Part shown: positions 52,061 to 61,529 of the stretch, piece by piece | Layout of the letters: every line of letters begins with the position of its first letter | How positions within the stretch are numbered: the first letter of the stretch is position 1 | Origin: JAWKTT01 sp041398965 | GTDB lineage: Bacteria; Planctomycetota; Planctomycetia; Planctomycetales; Planctomycetaceae | DNA length: 64,000 bases | NCBI GenBank assembly: GCA_041398965.1 | Contig: JAWKTT010000013.1 | Span: 62,001-126,000, forward strand | Direction of reading: 5' to 3' | Program-made: the position numbers and the translations under genes | Notes under the pieces: model-generated | What the model saw: the letters and a program-made list of their open reading frames with translations, nothing else | Databases searched by the model: none | What the model was told of the DNA's origin: nothing

Positions 52061-53470
52061 ATGAACGACAAGAGTTACAATCAAGCGATCAACGATTCCC
52101 CGACGGCTCAGCTTCGGGCCGAAGCGATCACCGTGCGAATTCGATGGTTCGGTCTGTGCGTAGGTTACGTCGTGGTCAATCTGTTAAGTGCTGGAGTGAA
52201 TCGCTGGGAACTCAACTCGATCCTGACGCTGGGGGCGGTGTATGCGGGGTTGGACACACTTTGGAGTGCCCGAAAGAAGGTCTTTCTCCGGCAGTTTCCG
52301 TTGTTCATCTCGCTGATGGAGGCGGTCTTTATCGGAATGCTGTGTCACTTTGGAGGCGGGGTCGATAGTCCGTTTCGATTCTACTACTTCCTCTCACTGC
52401 TCGTTTGTGCCATCCGGTATTCTCCGGGCATCACCTATTCGACACTCGCGTTGCACGCCGTCAGCTTTGCGACGCTGGCTGTCAGAAGTGGCGGGACAGA
52501 AGGTAATTTGCAGCCAGTGATTCTGATGCTGATCTTTATGGCATGGGTCACCTGGGCGGGGACTGCACTCGTCGCGTTGTTGACCGACGTGAGCCGGAAG
52601 CAACTGGAGGCCAACAGTGAATTGATCGAGTATCAGGTGTTGCTCGAACAGAAGATCATTCAGCGAACCAAACAGCTTCAGGAGTCACAGGCTCTGATCG
52701 TGCATCAGGAAAAACAGGCGGCGTTCGGACTACTGGCTGCGGGGATTGCCCATGAGGTGGGAAACCCTCTGGCGGCAATCAGCGGACTGGTGCAGTTAAT
52801 GGACCGCCGCGACCTCGACACCTACATGCACGATAAGCTTCGCCTTATCAACGAGCAACTGGTACGTATTCAAAGGACGCTCAGGGAGTTAATCGAGTTT
52901 TCCCGCCCCGGCACGACGTTGCAGTCGGTCTGCCACATTCACGAAGTCATCGGCGACGCCCTCAGTATTGCCAAGTATTACAAACGCAAGAAAGGGAAGA
53001 CGGTCATCACCCTGTTTGCCGAGGGGCTGCCGCGTGTCACTCTCGTCCGGGACCACATCTTGCAAGTGATGCTGAACCTGATTCTTAACTCACTTGATGC
53101 CACCGAAGAAGGCAGCTGTATCTGGATTTCGACCTCACTGCGACAGGAGCAGTTGCACGTCACCGTGCGAGACCAGGGAAAAGGGATCGCCATCGAAGAC
53201 CAGCAGCGTCTGTTTGCTCCGTACTTCACAACAAAAAAGACTGGCACGGGACTGGGGTTGTTCGTCTGCCGGAACCTGCTGACGGCCTGCGGCGGAGCAA
53301 TTGATCTCGTCGAATCATCTTCGTCGGGGACTGAATTTGTCGTTCGTATCTCTGCGGAAGAACTCGAGGGAGCTGCCGACATTCCGGTCCCCGATGCCCC
53401 GACATCGCTTGATGCCCTGCCGGCGACCGCGAGTTTTTCAGCCTTGCAGACCGGTGACAAGTCACCATGA
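52061..53470 (+). CDS. Membrane sensor histidine kinase (NtrB-like)
   Basis: The 469-residue protein has four to six N-terminal transmembrane helices (IRWFGLCVGYVVVNLLSAG, LTLGAVYAGLDTL, FPLFISLMEAVFIGMLC, FYYFLSLLVCAI, GITYSTLALHAVSFATLAV, VILMLIFMAWVTWAGTALVA), a coiled coil (~180-215) and the kinase core: His231 in LLAAGIAHEVGNPLAAI, QVMLNLILNSLDATEEG, VRDQGKGIAIEDQQRLF, FTTKKTGTGLGLFVCRNLL. The AHEVGNPL box is the NtrB/FixL type that often signals to sigma-54 activators. No response regulator is adjacent. Its stop overlaps the start of a glycosyltransferase gene (ATGA). Confidence 0.94.
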   Translation: MNDKSYNQAINDSPTAQLRAEAITVRIRWFGLCVGYVVVNLLSAGVNRWELNSILTLGAVYAGLDTLWSARKKVFLRQFPLFISLMEAVFIGMLCHFGGGVDSPFRFYYFLSLLVCAIRYSPGITYSTLALHAVSFATLAVRSGGTEGNLQPVILMLIFMAWVTWAGTALVALLTDVSRKQLEANSELIEYQVLLEQKIIQRTKQLQESQALIVHQEKQAAFGLLAAGIAHEVGNPLAAISGLVQLMDRRDLDTYMHDKLRLINEQLVRIQRTLRELIEFSRPGTTLQSVCHIHEVIGDALSIAKYYKRKKGKTVITLFAEGLPRVTLVRDHILQVMLNLILNSLDATEEGSCIWISTSLRQEQLHVTVRDQGKGIAIEDQQRLFAPYFTTKKTGTGLGLFVCRNLLTACGGAIDLVESSSSGTEFVVRISAEELEGAADIPVPDAPTSLDALPATASFSALQTGDKSP

Positions 53471-54741
53471 CGGAGTCACGCTTGAGTCCCCCTGTCTCAG
53501 CCGCAAAGTCAGAGTCCGAAACTCGCTTCCGTCGCGGTCCGCTGCGAGTTGCCATCGCTTGCGAGTTTGAAACGCTCAACGGTGGAGAGCAGTCACTCCT
53601 CGCAGTGCTCAATGAGTTGTCGCGAAGCGAGTCATCGTCCCGTCACGCACTGTGCGGCGAATCGTCGGACGGCGAGTTCGTCCCGCTCGTGCTGGCACCG
53701 GCGACCGGACCATTGGCTGACGCGCTCGCTCAGGCAGGCATCACCCATCGTCCGTTCGCATGGCGAGACTCACAGGGGCGTCGGCTCTCGGATGAGTCGA
53801 TTCATCGACAGTTGCACGCAACTTGTGAGTCATGGTCACCGCATCTACTGCATGCGAATAGTCTCTCAATTTCCAAAATTCTTGGCGGTTTGGCAAAGGA
53901 CCTCCCCGTCCCATGTACCGGGCATCTGCGGGACATCGTTCGGCTGAGTCGTCGAGCAGTCGGACACCTCAACGGGATTGCTCGTATGGTCACCGTCTCT
54001 AAGGCGACCCGAGACTTCCATCAAGCCCAGGGAGTCGATGGAGGCCGGATGGTCGTCATTCACAACGGCATCGACACGACCCGATTTCATCCGCACAATC
54101 GAGTCGACGACCGGCAGCAACTCTTCTCCGCACTTCAGCTTCCCGATGACGCCCTCGTGGCGGTAACGGTCGGGCAAATCTGCCTGCGAAAGGGACACGA
54201 CCTGTTAGCGGCCATGGCGATCGAACTCAAGGACCGGCTTCCCCGGTTACACTTCCTCGTTGTCGGCGAACGATACTCCGAAAAGCTCGAAAGTGTCTCG
54301 TTCGAGCGAGACTTTATGGCTGCCTTTGAGCGTGCCGGGATGTCGCAGAGACTCCATCGACTCGGCTACCGCGACGACATCCCAGCCCTCATGCATGCCG
54401 CTGACCTCGTGATTCATCCTGCTCGACAGGAGCCATTGGGGCGAGTTCTGCTCGAAGCCGCCGGCTGCGGTCGCCCGATCATCGCGGCCAATGTCGGGGG
54501 TACGAATGAGATTCTGGAGGACTCCCTCTCCGCTCGACTCGTCACACCGGGCGATGGTCCGCAGTGGGCCGACGCCGTCTTCGAGGTCCTCACTTCCCCG
54601 AGCCTGAGCGCTCGGCTCGAATCCGGTAGCCTCGCCGCCTCACAGCGATTCCGGATCGCCGACAGGGCTCGCGACCTTCTCGCCTTCTGGCAAACCGAAA
54701 GTCGCACCATTATTTCGGCTGACTGCTCCAGCGTTCCTTGA
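53467..54741 (+). CDS. GT4-family glycosyltransferase
   Basis: The 424-residue protein starts at ATG 53467, overlapping the kinase stop by ATGA. It has the GT-B fold of family 4: LRVAIACEFETLNGGEQSLL (N-terminal Rossmann half), HLLHANSLSISKILGGLAKD, VTVSKATRDFHQAQGVDG with NGIDTTRFHPH, VTVGQICLRKGHDLLAAM, FLVVGERYSEK, LHRLGYRDDIPALMHAADLV and the sugar-nucleotide-binding HPARQEPLGRVLLEAAGCGR with its E-x7-E like pattern. It uses a nucleotide sugar, with an unknown acceptor, probably for surface polysaccharide. The coupling to a histidine kinase is unusual. Confidence 0.93.
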   Translation: MTESRLSPPVSAAKSESETRFRRGPLRVAIACEFETLNGGEQSLLAVLNELSRSESSSRHALCGESSDGEFVPLVLAPATGPLADALAQAGITHRPFAWRDSQGRRLSDESIHRQLHATCESWSPHLLHANSLSISKILGGLAKDLPVPCTGHLRDIVRLSRRAVGHLNGIARMVTVSKATRDFHQAQGVDGGRMVVIHNGIDTTRFHPHNRVDDRQQLFSALQLPDDALVAVTVGQICLRKGHDLLAAMAIELKDRLPRLHFLVVGERYSEKLESVSFERDFMAAFERAGMSQRLHRLGYRDDIPALMHAADLVIHPARQEPLGRVLLEAAGCGRPIIAANVGGTNEILEDSLSARLVTPGDGPQWADAVFEVLTSPSLSARLESGSLAASQRFRIADRARDLLAFWQTESRTIISADCSSVP

Positions 54742-54896
54742 CCCCACCGGCTCGATGGCAATCGTCCGAGAGACAGGGACGTCGAGTCCCTGCTGCCTTC
54801 AGACTGTCAACTCAGGCCATCCCTTAGCGGCGGAGGGAGGTTGTTGATCAACGTGTCCCCTCGCCACTGGAACGCTTCATCGCTTGAAACTTGCCT

Positions 54897-57521
54897 CTAC
54901 TGTGCCGTCGTGGTCTCGGGAACGATCAGTGGCACCATCGCGGTTCGCGATGGGGTGGTTTCCGATGCGGGATCGGGGGTGACGAGTTTGGTAGCGTCGA
55001 TCCCCTTTTCTCCGTTTGCAGAGCTAGGGGCTGGGTCGATAGCGGCTCGTAACCGCTCCATGAGCATGCCGTTCGTGTAGACCCCTGGAATGAGAATGGG
55101 GTCATTCGGACGATTGGCCGGGAAGATGGCAGTCAACGGCACACCGGGCTGACCCAATAGGTCGATCCACTTTGCAATCTCTGGGTCTTCCTTGGTGAAG
55201 TCAGCCTTCATCACGACCACGTCGTGCTCTTCCACAAAATCAAATGTCGCTTTCCGATTCAGAGCGAATCGTTCGTTTTGCTTACAGGTCATACACCAAT
55301 CAGCAGTGAAGTCGACAAGTACAGTCTTCTTGTTTAACGCCGCTTCTTCGAGTGCTTCTTCAGTGAACGGCTGCCAAGCGAGATGTGGCTCTGAGCGATC
55401 CCAGGCAAACCACCCGATTGATCCCCCCACAACTAGCAGTGCGAGCGAATAGACGATTCCCTTTGTTTTCTCACTTGCTCCATGTCCGGCAAGTTGACCA
55501 ATCATCCACAAGGCAAGTCCCAAGGCGAGCATGATGATCAGGCCAGGGAAGACCAGTTTCTCGCCAGCTGACCCGATCAGCATCAACACCGTCCCCAAAA
55601 GCGCGAAGCCGCAAAGTTCTTTGAAGCGGACCATCCACATCCCAGGACGAGGCAGGAAGTCGAGCAATCGTGGAAACAGGCCGAGGGCAAGGTACGGCGA
55701 CGACATACCAATCGCCATGACACCACAAATGAGGAACGAGATCGCAGGCGGCTGTGTCACCATCCAAGCGAGTGTGACTCCCATAAACGGCCCGAGGCAA
55801 GGGGTTGCCAACAGGGTCGTCGTTACTCCAGTCATCACGGCTGCGAAAAGACCTTCTTGATGTTCGGCCCCGCCGCCCGATCCGATGAAGCCGGGAATCG
55901 GAATCTCGTACACACCTAAAAGTGACAGGGCCATTGCGAAGATCACACACGCCATCACGAGGTTGAATCCCGACGTTTGAAACAGCGCTCCCCAATTCGC
56001 TCCTGCAAGTGCGGCCATCCCCCCCAGCAGCATGAAGACCGCCACAACCCCCAAGGTGTAGGCGAGGTTCAGCATGATGATCCGTTGCCGGCTTTCGCCT
56101 GCCTGTTGGACGAAGCTCAACGCCTTGATCGGCAACACGGGGAGCACACAAGGCATGATGTTGAGGATCAGCCCCCCCAGAAACGCGAAGAGCAACTGCC
56201 AACCCAAGTGAGCGGCAGCCCCTCGTTTCTCTTCTAGTCGTTGTTTCACCGTTTCGGAACTGAAGGCCACGGAATCGCCTGCCGATTCACTCGTGGTCTC
56301 GGCCCCCGCTTGAGCCATCGGGATCGCCGGGATCGTCGAGTCTCCGAGACTGAAAATGTGCTTTCCCGGACGACACTGCCCCGTCTTACAGACCTGAAAC
56401 CGAACCGCCCCGTCAATGCCATAGGCTCCCGGGCCGACAACCTGAAACTTCCGACTCCAAGTGATCACTCCATGATGTGTCGCCTCGGAAGTATTCTCTG
56501 TGCTTTCTTCAATGACTGGAGGATGGTCTGCAATCCATTCACCAGACGGGGTGAGGTTTCGGAGGGCATCCAAAGGGAATGACGTTGGGGTCCCGATTTG
56601 ATTTGGTGCCTTCTTCAGTGCGAAGATGTGCCAATCTGGTTCGACATTCGCAGTCACAGACAGCGTCACTTCCGACCCCGGAGAGGCATTCTCGGGCGAG
56701 AGTGTCAGTGTCAAAGTCAGCGGCAGGGCGTTAATGCCACCACGCGGGGTCACCGTCTCTGCGTACTTGATCTTTGCATCATTCAGAGGTTCATCCTCCG
56801 TAAACGAAGGAATCGCCGGGAGGGGAGACGCATCGCCCGGTAGAATGAACTTTGGGGTATCGTCGGAAGTTGTCGACGATCGCATCCGCGTCCGGCTAAC
56901 CCGTTCCGTCGTGCCGCTCGCCAGTTCCACACTGTTCATCTCAGGCAGAGTGGCTGGCTCTACCGCGAGTCCTCCGACACGTTGGATGTCAGCATTTTTT
57001 ATCTCGAACGGAATTCGCTTGCCGAAGCAGCCAGTCGCATCACACATCTTAAAGGAGAGCATCCCCGAGACAGCGACGTCACCTGGATCTGCCCCTGGAA
57101 CCAATTGGAACTCGCGGCTCCAAATGACTGTCCCGAAAAACTTCTCGACCGATTTTCCGAAATTGTCGTCGTAACTGGCCTTTGGAGTTTGATCGGGGGT
57201 GAAGGAGTTTGATAGCGGTTGCAAACCCTTCGCATGAGTGACAGAAATGCGGGTCTGTCCAGAAAACTCAGGGTTCTGCGAATAAGTATTCGCCCCTTCT
57301 GGAAGCTCCAATCGCAGCGAAAGCGTGTAAGTGGTCCCATCGGTCGTCAGTTTTGACGTCACCTCGGGCTGCGGCCGAACCTCAATGCCGTGCCCAATGC
57401 GAGAGGACTCTCCTCTGTTGATCTTCTCAAACAGACTTCCACCTCGAATTTCCCCCTGAGCAAAGGAAAAATTCGTCAGAAGCAAGAGTGCAATGCAGCA
57501 GATAGTGGGCCGTGTCGCCAT
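54897..57521 (-). CDS. DsbD-like thiol:disulfide interchange protein
   Basis: The 874-residue protein from ATG 57521 has a signal peptide (TICCIALLLLTNFSFAQG), two N-terminal DsbD-alpha-like domains (residues ~40-200 and ~255-400; first with FKMCDATGCFGKRIPFEI, second with RFQVCKTGQCRPGKHIF), a DsbD/CcdA transmembrane domain (GLILNIMPCVLPVLPIKALS, and TLLATPCLGPFMGVTLAWMV, each with a Cys-Pro/Pro-Cys) and a C-terminal thioredoxin domain with CMTC (VDFTADWCMTCKQNERF). It should move reducing power from the cytoplasm to the periplasm. Duplicate alpha domains are common in planctomycete DsbD. The upstream open 51 codons lack a signal and are excluded. Confidence 0.93.
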   Translation of the reverse strand: MATRPTICCIALLLLTNFSFAQGEIRGGSLFEKINRGESSRIGHGIEVRPQPEVTSKLTTDGTTYTLSLRLELPEGANTYSQNPEFSGQTRISVTHAKGLQPLSNSFTPDQTPKASYDDNFGKSVEKFFGTVIWSREFQLVPGADPGDVAVSGMLSFKMCDATGCFGKRIPFEIKNADIQRVGGLAVEPATLPEMNSVELASGTTERVSRTRMRSSTTSDDTPKFILPGDASPLPAIPSFTEDEPLNDAKIKYAETVTPRGGINALPLTLTLTLSPENASPGSEVTLSVTANVEPDWHIFALKKAPNQIGTPTSFPLDALRNLTPSGEWIADHPPVIEESTENTSEATHHGVITWSRKFQVVGPGAYGIDGAVRFQVCKTGQCRPGKHIFSLGDSTIPAIPMAQAGAETTSESAGDSVAFSSETVKQRLEEKRGAAAHLGWQLLFAFLGGLILNIMPCVLPVLPIKALSFVQQAGESRQRIIMLNLAYTLGVVAVFMLLGGMAALAGANWGALFQTSGFNLVMACVIFAMALSLLGVYEIPIPGFIGSGGGAEHQEGLFAAVMTGVTTTLLATPCLGPFMGVTLAWMVTQPPAISFLICGVMAIGMSSPYLALGLFPRLLDFLPRPGMWMVRFKELCGFALLGTVLMLIGSAGEKLVFPGLIIMLALGLALWMIGQLAGHGASEKTKGIVYSLALLVVGGSIGWFAWDRSEPHLAWQPFTEEALEEAALNKKTVLVDFTADWCMTCKQNERFALNRKATFDFVEEHDVVVMKADFTKEDPEIAKWIDLLGQPGVPLTAIFPANRPNDPILIPGVYTNGMLMERLRAAIDPAPSSANGEKGIDATKLVTPDPASETTPSRTAMVPLIVPETTTAQ

Positions 57522-58106
57522 GGCGAATGTGATCCAAGATAAGGAAACAGTGCGTATTCCCGATATAACGCTAGGGAATCTCGTCTGTTGCGACAAGTGG
57601 AAAGTTTGCGGACCCTGCCGGTTCGAAAGGACAGAGAATCGCTCGAAACGCCAGTCGGGAGGTTTGAGAAGCAATCCTCAACGCGTCCTCCAATGACATT
57701 TCGGGCGTACAAACAGGCTGTTTTGTGTGAATAGACTTTGAAACGAAACGAGGAAATGGGTTGTTGCGACCGTTAGAACGCAAAAGATTCCCTCAGGGAA
57801 TTTTATTTGTCAACGCTGCCCCCCTTGACCATCCTCTTGGGAGACCTCTAACATCAATTGTCGGCCATTCATGGGGCTGGAGTTGATGGAATCGTTGCAA
57901 TCGGCATAGATCGCAGAACCCATTTGCTTTTCACGGCCCACCCCAGTCGTGGTCGATGTCTATGAGAACCGGCCGAGTCGACGGGAACCGCACGTCTCAA
58001 CTCTGGCTAATTTGACCCCATTGACTTTCGTGTGGACCGTCCAGCATGACTCGGGCAGTCTGCGAGCCTGTTTCGTTTTCGTTGTCTTAGCCGCCAGGTC
58101 GAATCG
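57522..58106. other. Divergent intergenic region between dsbD-like gene and coiled-coil gene
   Basis: About 585 bases with no gene that I can support. Small frames on both strands have no motifs. Promoters for both genes are expected here. Confidence 0.4.
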
Positions 58107-59039
58107 ATGCATATCCTCGGCAAAGTGCTCTTGGGCTTTGTGATGGTCGCTGCGATTGCAGCCATTGTGCTCACCACAATGGTGCTCGATGTCCGCAACC
58201 ACTGGCTCGGTGAGGTCGACAAAGCAGAAAAGGCCTATAACGCTGTTGCGGCCAACCTTGAAAATTGGCGCATCAAGGTTCAGGATGAGAACGAAGTTCT
58301 CGACCGGGCGAAGCAGATGTGGGGCAATGCCTACAACGCTCCCAACAGTTCCGTGACAAATCCCAATCAGGGAACAGCAAATATCGGAGTGGGGCGAACA
58401 TCCGGACTTGCAGTCCCTCAATTGGCGGGGAATGGTCCACTGCCGGTCGTCTATGCGTTTAACGTCGACCCCAACGGAGAATCGCAGTATGTCGGGGCGT
58501 TTCAGTTGCAAAACGTCGGGGACAACAGTTCCACCGCACAACTCATTCGTCCCCCCTTTGCCAACGAGACCTTCGCCAACGGCACATGGCGCATTCGAGA
58601 CGACATTGACCCCGGTTACGCAACCGAGTTTCTCCGTCAATCGCAGGTCCGCGTCGAAACCGAGGCGATTCTGAAGCGGGAACTCTATGACGTCAAACGT
58701 CTGAACGAACAGAAAATCGCTGCCGACGAGATTTTCGAGAATCGACGTAAGGAACTCGAAGGAGACCCCGACCTCGCAGATGCGAGTACTTTACAAAAAG
58801 ATGGACTCGTACAAGCAATTCGCGTGGAAACTGATCGCCGAGATGTCATGCTGGAACGGCTCGACTCACTGCGACGCCGACTGGAGCTGACTCGCCAGCA
58901 ACTCGATGAAGTGCTACTTCGCAACCTGAAACGTCGCCAGTCTCTCTATGACGACCAGCCTCCCTACAGTCCCCCTGCCGAAGCAGAAGGCACCGCCGTC
59001 GATACCGCACGGAATGCGGATGCTGCGCTAACCCGCTAA
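58107..59039 (+). CDS. Membrane-anchored coiled-coil protein of unknown function
   Basis: The 310-residue protein has an N-terminal transmembrane helix (VLLGFVMVAAIAAIVLTTMV), then helical segments with heptad-like charged patterns (residues ~35-75 and ~180-290, e.g. ILKRELYDVKRLNEQKIAAD and RRRLELTRQQLDEVLLRNL). A small middle region (LPVVYAFNVDPNGESQYVGA, FQLQNVGDNSSTAQLIRP) is beta-rich. No known domain. It may be a bitopic structural protein of the cell envelope. It starts at ATG 58107 and stands alone. Confidence 0.78.
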   Translation: MHILGKVLLGFVMVAAIAAIVLTTMVLDVRNHWLGEVDKAEKAYNAVAANLENWRIKVQDENEVLDRAKQMWGNAYNAPNSSVTNPNQGTANIGVGRTSGLAVPQLAGNGPLPVVYAFNVDPNGESQYVGAFQLQNVGDNSSTAQLIRPPFANETFANGTWRIRDDIDPGYATEFLRQSQVRVETEAILKRELYDVKRLNEQKIAADEIFENRRKELEGDPDLADASTLQKDGLVQAIRVETDRRDVMLERLDSLRRRLELTRQQLDEVLLRNLKRRQSLYDDQPPYSPPAEAEGTAVDTARNADAALTR

Positions 59040-59473
59040 CGCCTGATTCGTTTCGTTGCAAACTCGAATTGCCCGACACCTTTCCTCCCTTGTAGCTACT
59101 GTGGGAGGACATACCACCACTAGGTCGAAAAAGCTTCCGCTCCCATTGGAAGAACTTGTATTCCAATTGTCCAGAGGCGGAATCTGAGGAACATTTTGAA
59201 AAGGTTTTGAAAAAAATTCAAAATGATCGGTTGACGTTGATCCATGCGACCGCTTAGCATAACCCGTGGCGTTGCCTTCTGCATCGCCCGCTAGGTCTCT
59301 CGACCCCTGTCCTTTACCATAAATCTCACTCGCACAAATCAAAGTGGCCAACTCGGCAGATTGCCGCTGTTGGTTCGTTTTTGTTCTCATTTTTGGTTTA
59401 CCCCAAAATGTTTCGGGCATGGCATTTCTTGTCCGCCATGCAATTCTCGTTCGATGCGTCAAGGAGACACGTT
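59040..59473. other. AT-rich upstream region of the second DUF1559 gene
   Basis: About 430 bases. It contains the inverted repeat at 59192-59225. The end carries AAGGAG at 59461-59466, seven bases before the ATG at 59474. Confidence 0.5.
59192..59225. repeat. AT-rich inverted repeat with embedded direct repeat
   Basis: CATTTTGAA (59192-59200) and TTCAAAATG (59217-59225) form a 9-bp perfect palindrome with a 16-base A/T-rich centre that repeats TTTTGAAAA. It lies about 250 bases upstream of the DUF1559 gene and could be an operator or an intrinsic bend. Confidence 0.45.
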
Positions 59474-60529
59474 ATGAATCTTTCGTTAACAGGAGAGAGT
59501 CCACAAAGTCGGGGGCGCGCAATCCGTCCCGGATTTACTCTCATCGAATTGCTCGTGGTGATTGCCATTATCGCGATCCTGGTGGCGCTGTTGCTCCCCG
59601 CTGTGCAATCAGTTCGTGAAGCGGCCCGTCGGTCGCAATGCCAGGATCACCTGCACAACCTCGCGATTGCTGTGATGAACTACGAAGGGGTCTCGAAGAC
59701 CTTCCCACCTGGACTGACCGGAACGTCTCTGAGCAGTACCCGCCTTTCGCCCTTCTATGGACTTTGCCCGTTCATTGAAGCGAAGCCCTTGTACGATCAG
59801 ATCAATGCAGCCGCTAGCCCAGGCAACCCTTGGGATAGTCGCGCTTGGTGGGATACTGACATTGCCATATTGGCATGTCCATCCGACACGACCCAAGATC
59901 GTGATCGTGGTAAGACGAGCTATGTGGTCAACAAGGGTGACCGGGCAACAGAGCTTGAGCATCGCGAATTGGAGCGTTGCCGCGGCATGTTTGGTGGCGT
60001 GACACCGTTTCGAGTTCGTGACATTACCGATGGAAGCAGTAACACGATGGTGTTCTCCGAAATTCGCCAGTCACCATCCTACGGCGGAGATGGCCTGGAA
60101 GTGGCAGGGCAAGCACGAAAGAACACTTCTGGAGTTGAAGGGAATCCTTCGTTGTGCATTGCTGCTCTCGATCCGAACGACAAGTCAAAGTGGTCGTCCG
60201 GGGATGGAGACAACATTCGTGGTCAGCGTTGGGGCGATGGACGTCCTTCCTTCACAGGATTCCAGGGGATCCTTCCTCCTAACTCGCCGAGTTGCATCAG
60301 TTCAGGAAACAACGAAGATCCCAATAACGCGGTCTATTCTGCGAGCAGTTCCCATCCGGGCGGGGTTCACATCGCCCTGCTTGATGGAAAAGTCACCTTC
60401 ATCAGCGAGAATGTGGATGCAGGGAACAGTTCTGCGGCGGCTCCAGGACGGACCACACAAGCCAGCCCTTATGGCGTTTGGGGGGCTCTGTCGACTCGTC
60501 ACTGTGGTGAGACAAAACAGGCTCCGTAA
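59474..60529 (+). CDS. DUF1559 protein with prepilin-type N-terminal signal
   Basis: The 351-residue protein starts at ATG 59474 (AAGGAG seven bases upstream). Its leader is MNLSLTGESPQSRGRAIRP, followed by the pilin-like PGFTLIELLVVIAIIAIL, VALLLPAVQSVREAARRSQC and LHNLAIAVMNYEGVSKTFPP. The C-terminus has the family motif HPGGVHIALLDGKVTFISEN. It is longer than the DUF1559 protein at 49353 by a Gly/Ser/Asp-rich insertion. It is followed after 55 bases by a hairpin and then a small lipoprotein gene, a pairing often seen in planctomycetes. Confidence 0.95.
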   Translation: MNLSLTGESPQSRGRAIRPGFTLIELLVVIAIIAILVALLLPAVQSVREAARRSQCQDHLHNLAIAVMNYEGVSKTFPPGLTGTSLSSTRLSPFYGLCPFIEAKPLYDQINAAASPGNPWDSRAWWDTDIAILACPSDTTQDRDRGKTSYVVNKGDRATELEHRELERCRGMFGGVTPFRVRDITDGSSNTMVFSEIRQSPSYGGDGLEVAGQARKNTSGVEGNPSLCIAALDPNDKSKWSSGDGDNIRGQRWGDGRPSFTGFQGILPPNSPSCISSGNNEDPNNAVYSASSSHPGGVHIALLDGKVTFISENVDAGNSSAAAPGRTTQASPYGVWGALSTRHCGETKQAP

Positions 60530-60584
60530 TAAGCCGTCGCCTCATGCATGAGTGCATGATCGGGTTCCTCTTGTTAGAATGTCG

Positions 60585-60619
60585 CAACCCACCCTGCCCA
60601 ATTCGAGCAGGGTGGGTTG
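60585..60619 (+). terminator. Hairpin between DUF1559 gene and lipoprotein gene
   Basis: CAACCCACCCTGC (60585-60597) and GCAGGGTGGGTTG (60607-60619) form a perfect 13-bp stem with a 9-nt loop. Only a weak T-tract (TCGTCTT) follows, so it may be a partial terminator/attenuator that sets the ratio of the two products. Confidence 0.6.
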
Positions 60620-60660
60620 TCGTCTTGAAGTCGTCAACTTTTCCTGAATGGGGTGTAGAG

Positions 60661-61140
60661 ATGTCGAAGAGTTTTGCAGCGTTGATGGTCGGACTGATCG
60701 GGGTTGCCTCGCTGGTCGGCTGCGGTGGGGGAGATTCCGGACCTCCGGAAGGTCGACCCGCAACAGTGAAAGTGACCGGGACCGTGAATTTTAAGGGGGC
60801 ACCCGTTGAGGGCGCTTCTGTCATCTTCAAGGCGAAAGACAAGGGGGCGACTGGGATTACCAAAGCGGACGGAACCTTCGAGTTGACCACCTACAGTGCC
60901 GGCGACGGTGCCGTTCCAGGAAGCTACCAGGTCGGTATCACGAAGACGGAGATCGTCGGGGAAGACCTCTCCTACTCCGACGTCAACTCACCAAACTACG
61001 GGAAAGAGATTCCCGAATCGGCTCGCGGGAAGAAGGTTCATCACATTCCCGAGAAGTACAATGACCCCGCAAAGTCAGGTTTAACGGCTGACATTAAAGA
61101 GGGGGAAGCCACCATCCCCCCCTTTGAACTTGCCGAGTAG
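60661..61140 (+). CDS. Small lipoprotein with carboxypeptidase-regulatory-like fold
   Basis: A 159-residue lipoprotein from ATG 60661 (signal MSKSFAALMVGLIGVASLVG, lipobox LVGC). The mature part is a beta-sandwich like the carboxypeptidase regulatory domain: VKVTGTVNFKGAPVEGASVI, then ITKADGTFELTTYSAGDGAV, PGSYQVGITKTEIV. The C-terminal part is Lys/Asp/Pro-rich (VHHIPEKYNDPAKSGLTADI). Such small lipoproteins follow DUF1559 genes in planctomycetes. Outer-membrane or periplasmic location is likely; function unknown. It is followed by a strong terminator. Confidence 0.93.
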   Translation: MSKSFAALMVGLIGVASLVGCGGGDSGPPEGRPATVKVTGTVNFKGAPVEGASVIFKAKDKGATGITKADGTFELTTYSAGDGAVPGSYQVGITKTEIVGEDLSYSDVNSPNYGKEIPESARGKKVHHIPEKYNDPAKSGLTADIKEGEATIPPFELAE

Positions 61141-61529
61141 CCGTCCAACGCCACTCTGTTACGCTCGCTGTAACCCCAGCTTCGTGTGACAGTAAAGCTG
61201 AACTCCAGATTCACCGGCGGAGTTCACAATCCAGCGGCCGTTTTTTCCAAAAACGGCCGCATTTTTTTGTCCATAGACATGCAACGGCGACACGAGAAAC
61301 CCGAGTACGTCTCACCCTACAGGAACGAGCGACTGTTCCATAAGCAATCCGACGCCGATACGCCCGACGAGAACACCAGCGGACCAAGATCGCCCCCGAA
61401 ACTCGGTCCCATCCCTATCCGTTTCACATGGGCGACCGCAACCATCGTTCATAACGAATTCGCCCCGGATCGACCGTCTGACACCACGCTCAAACGATCA
61501 TTCGGTCAAGTGGAGCGACGGGGGATGAC
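61141..61529. other. Intergenic region between lipoprotein and BON-protein genes
   Basis: About 390 bases holding the terminator above. An open plus frame of 115 codons crosses the terminator and has no motif, so I do not call it. Confidence 0.4.
61234..61268 (+). terminator. Strong rho-independent terminator
   Basis: GCGGCCGTTTTT (61234-61245) pairs with AAAAACGGCCGC (61249-61260), loop TCC, followed by A and seven T. It ends the DUF1559/lipoprotein transcription unit. The A-run inside the stem may let it also act on the opposite strand. Confidence 0.9.
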
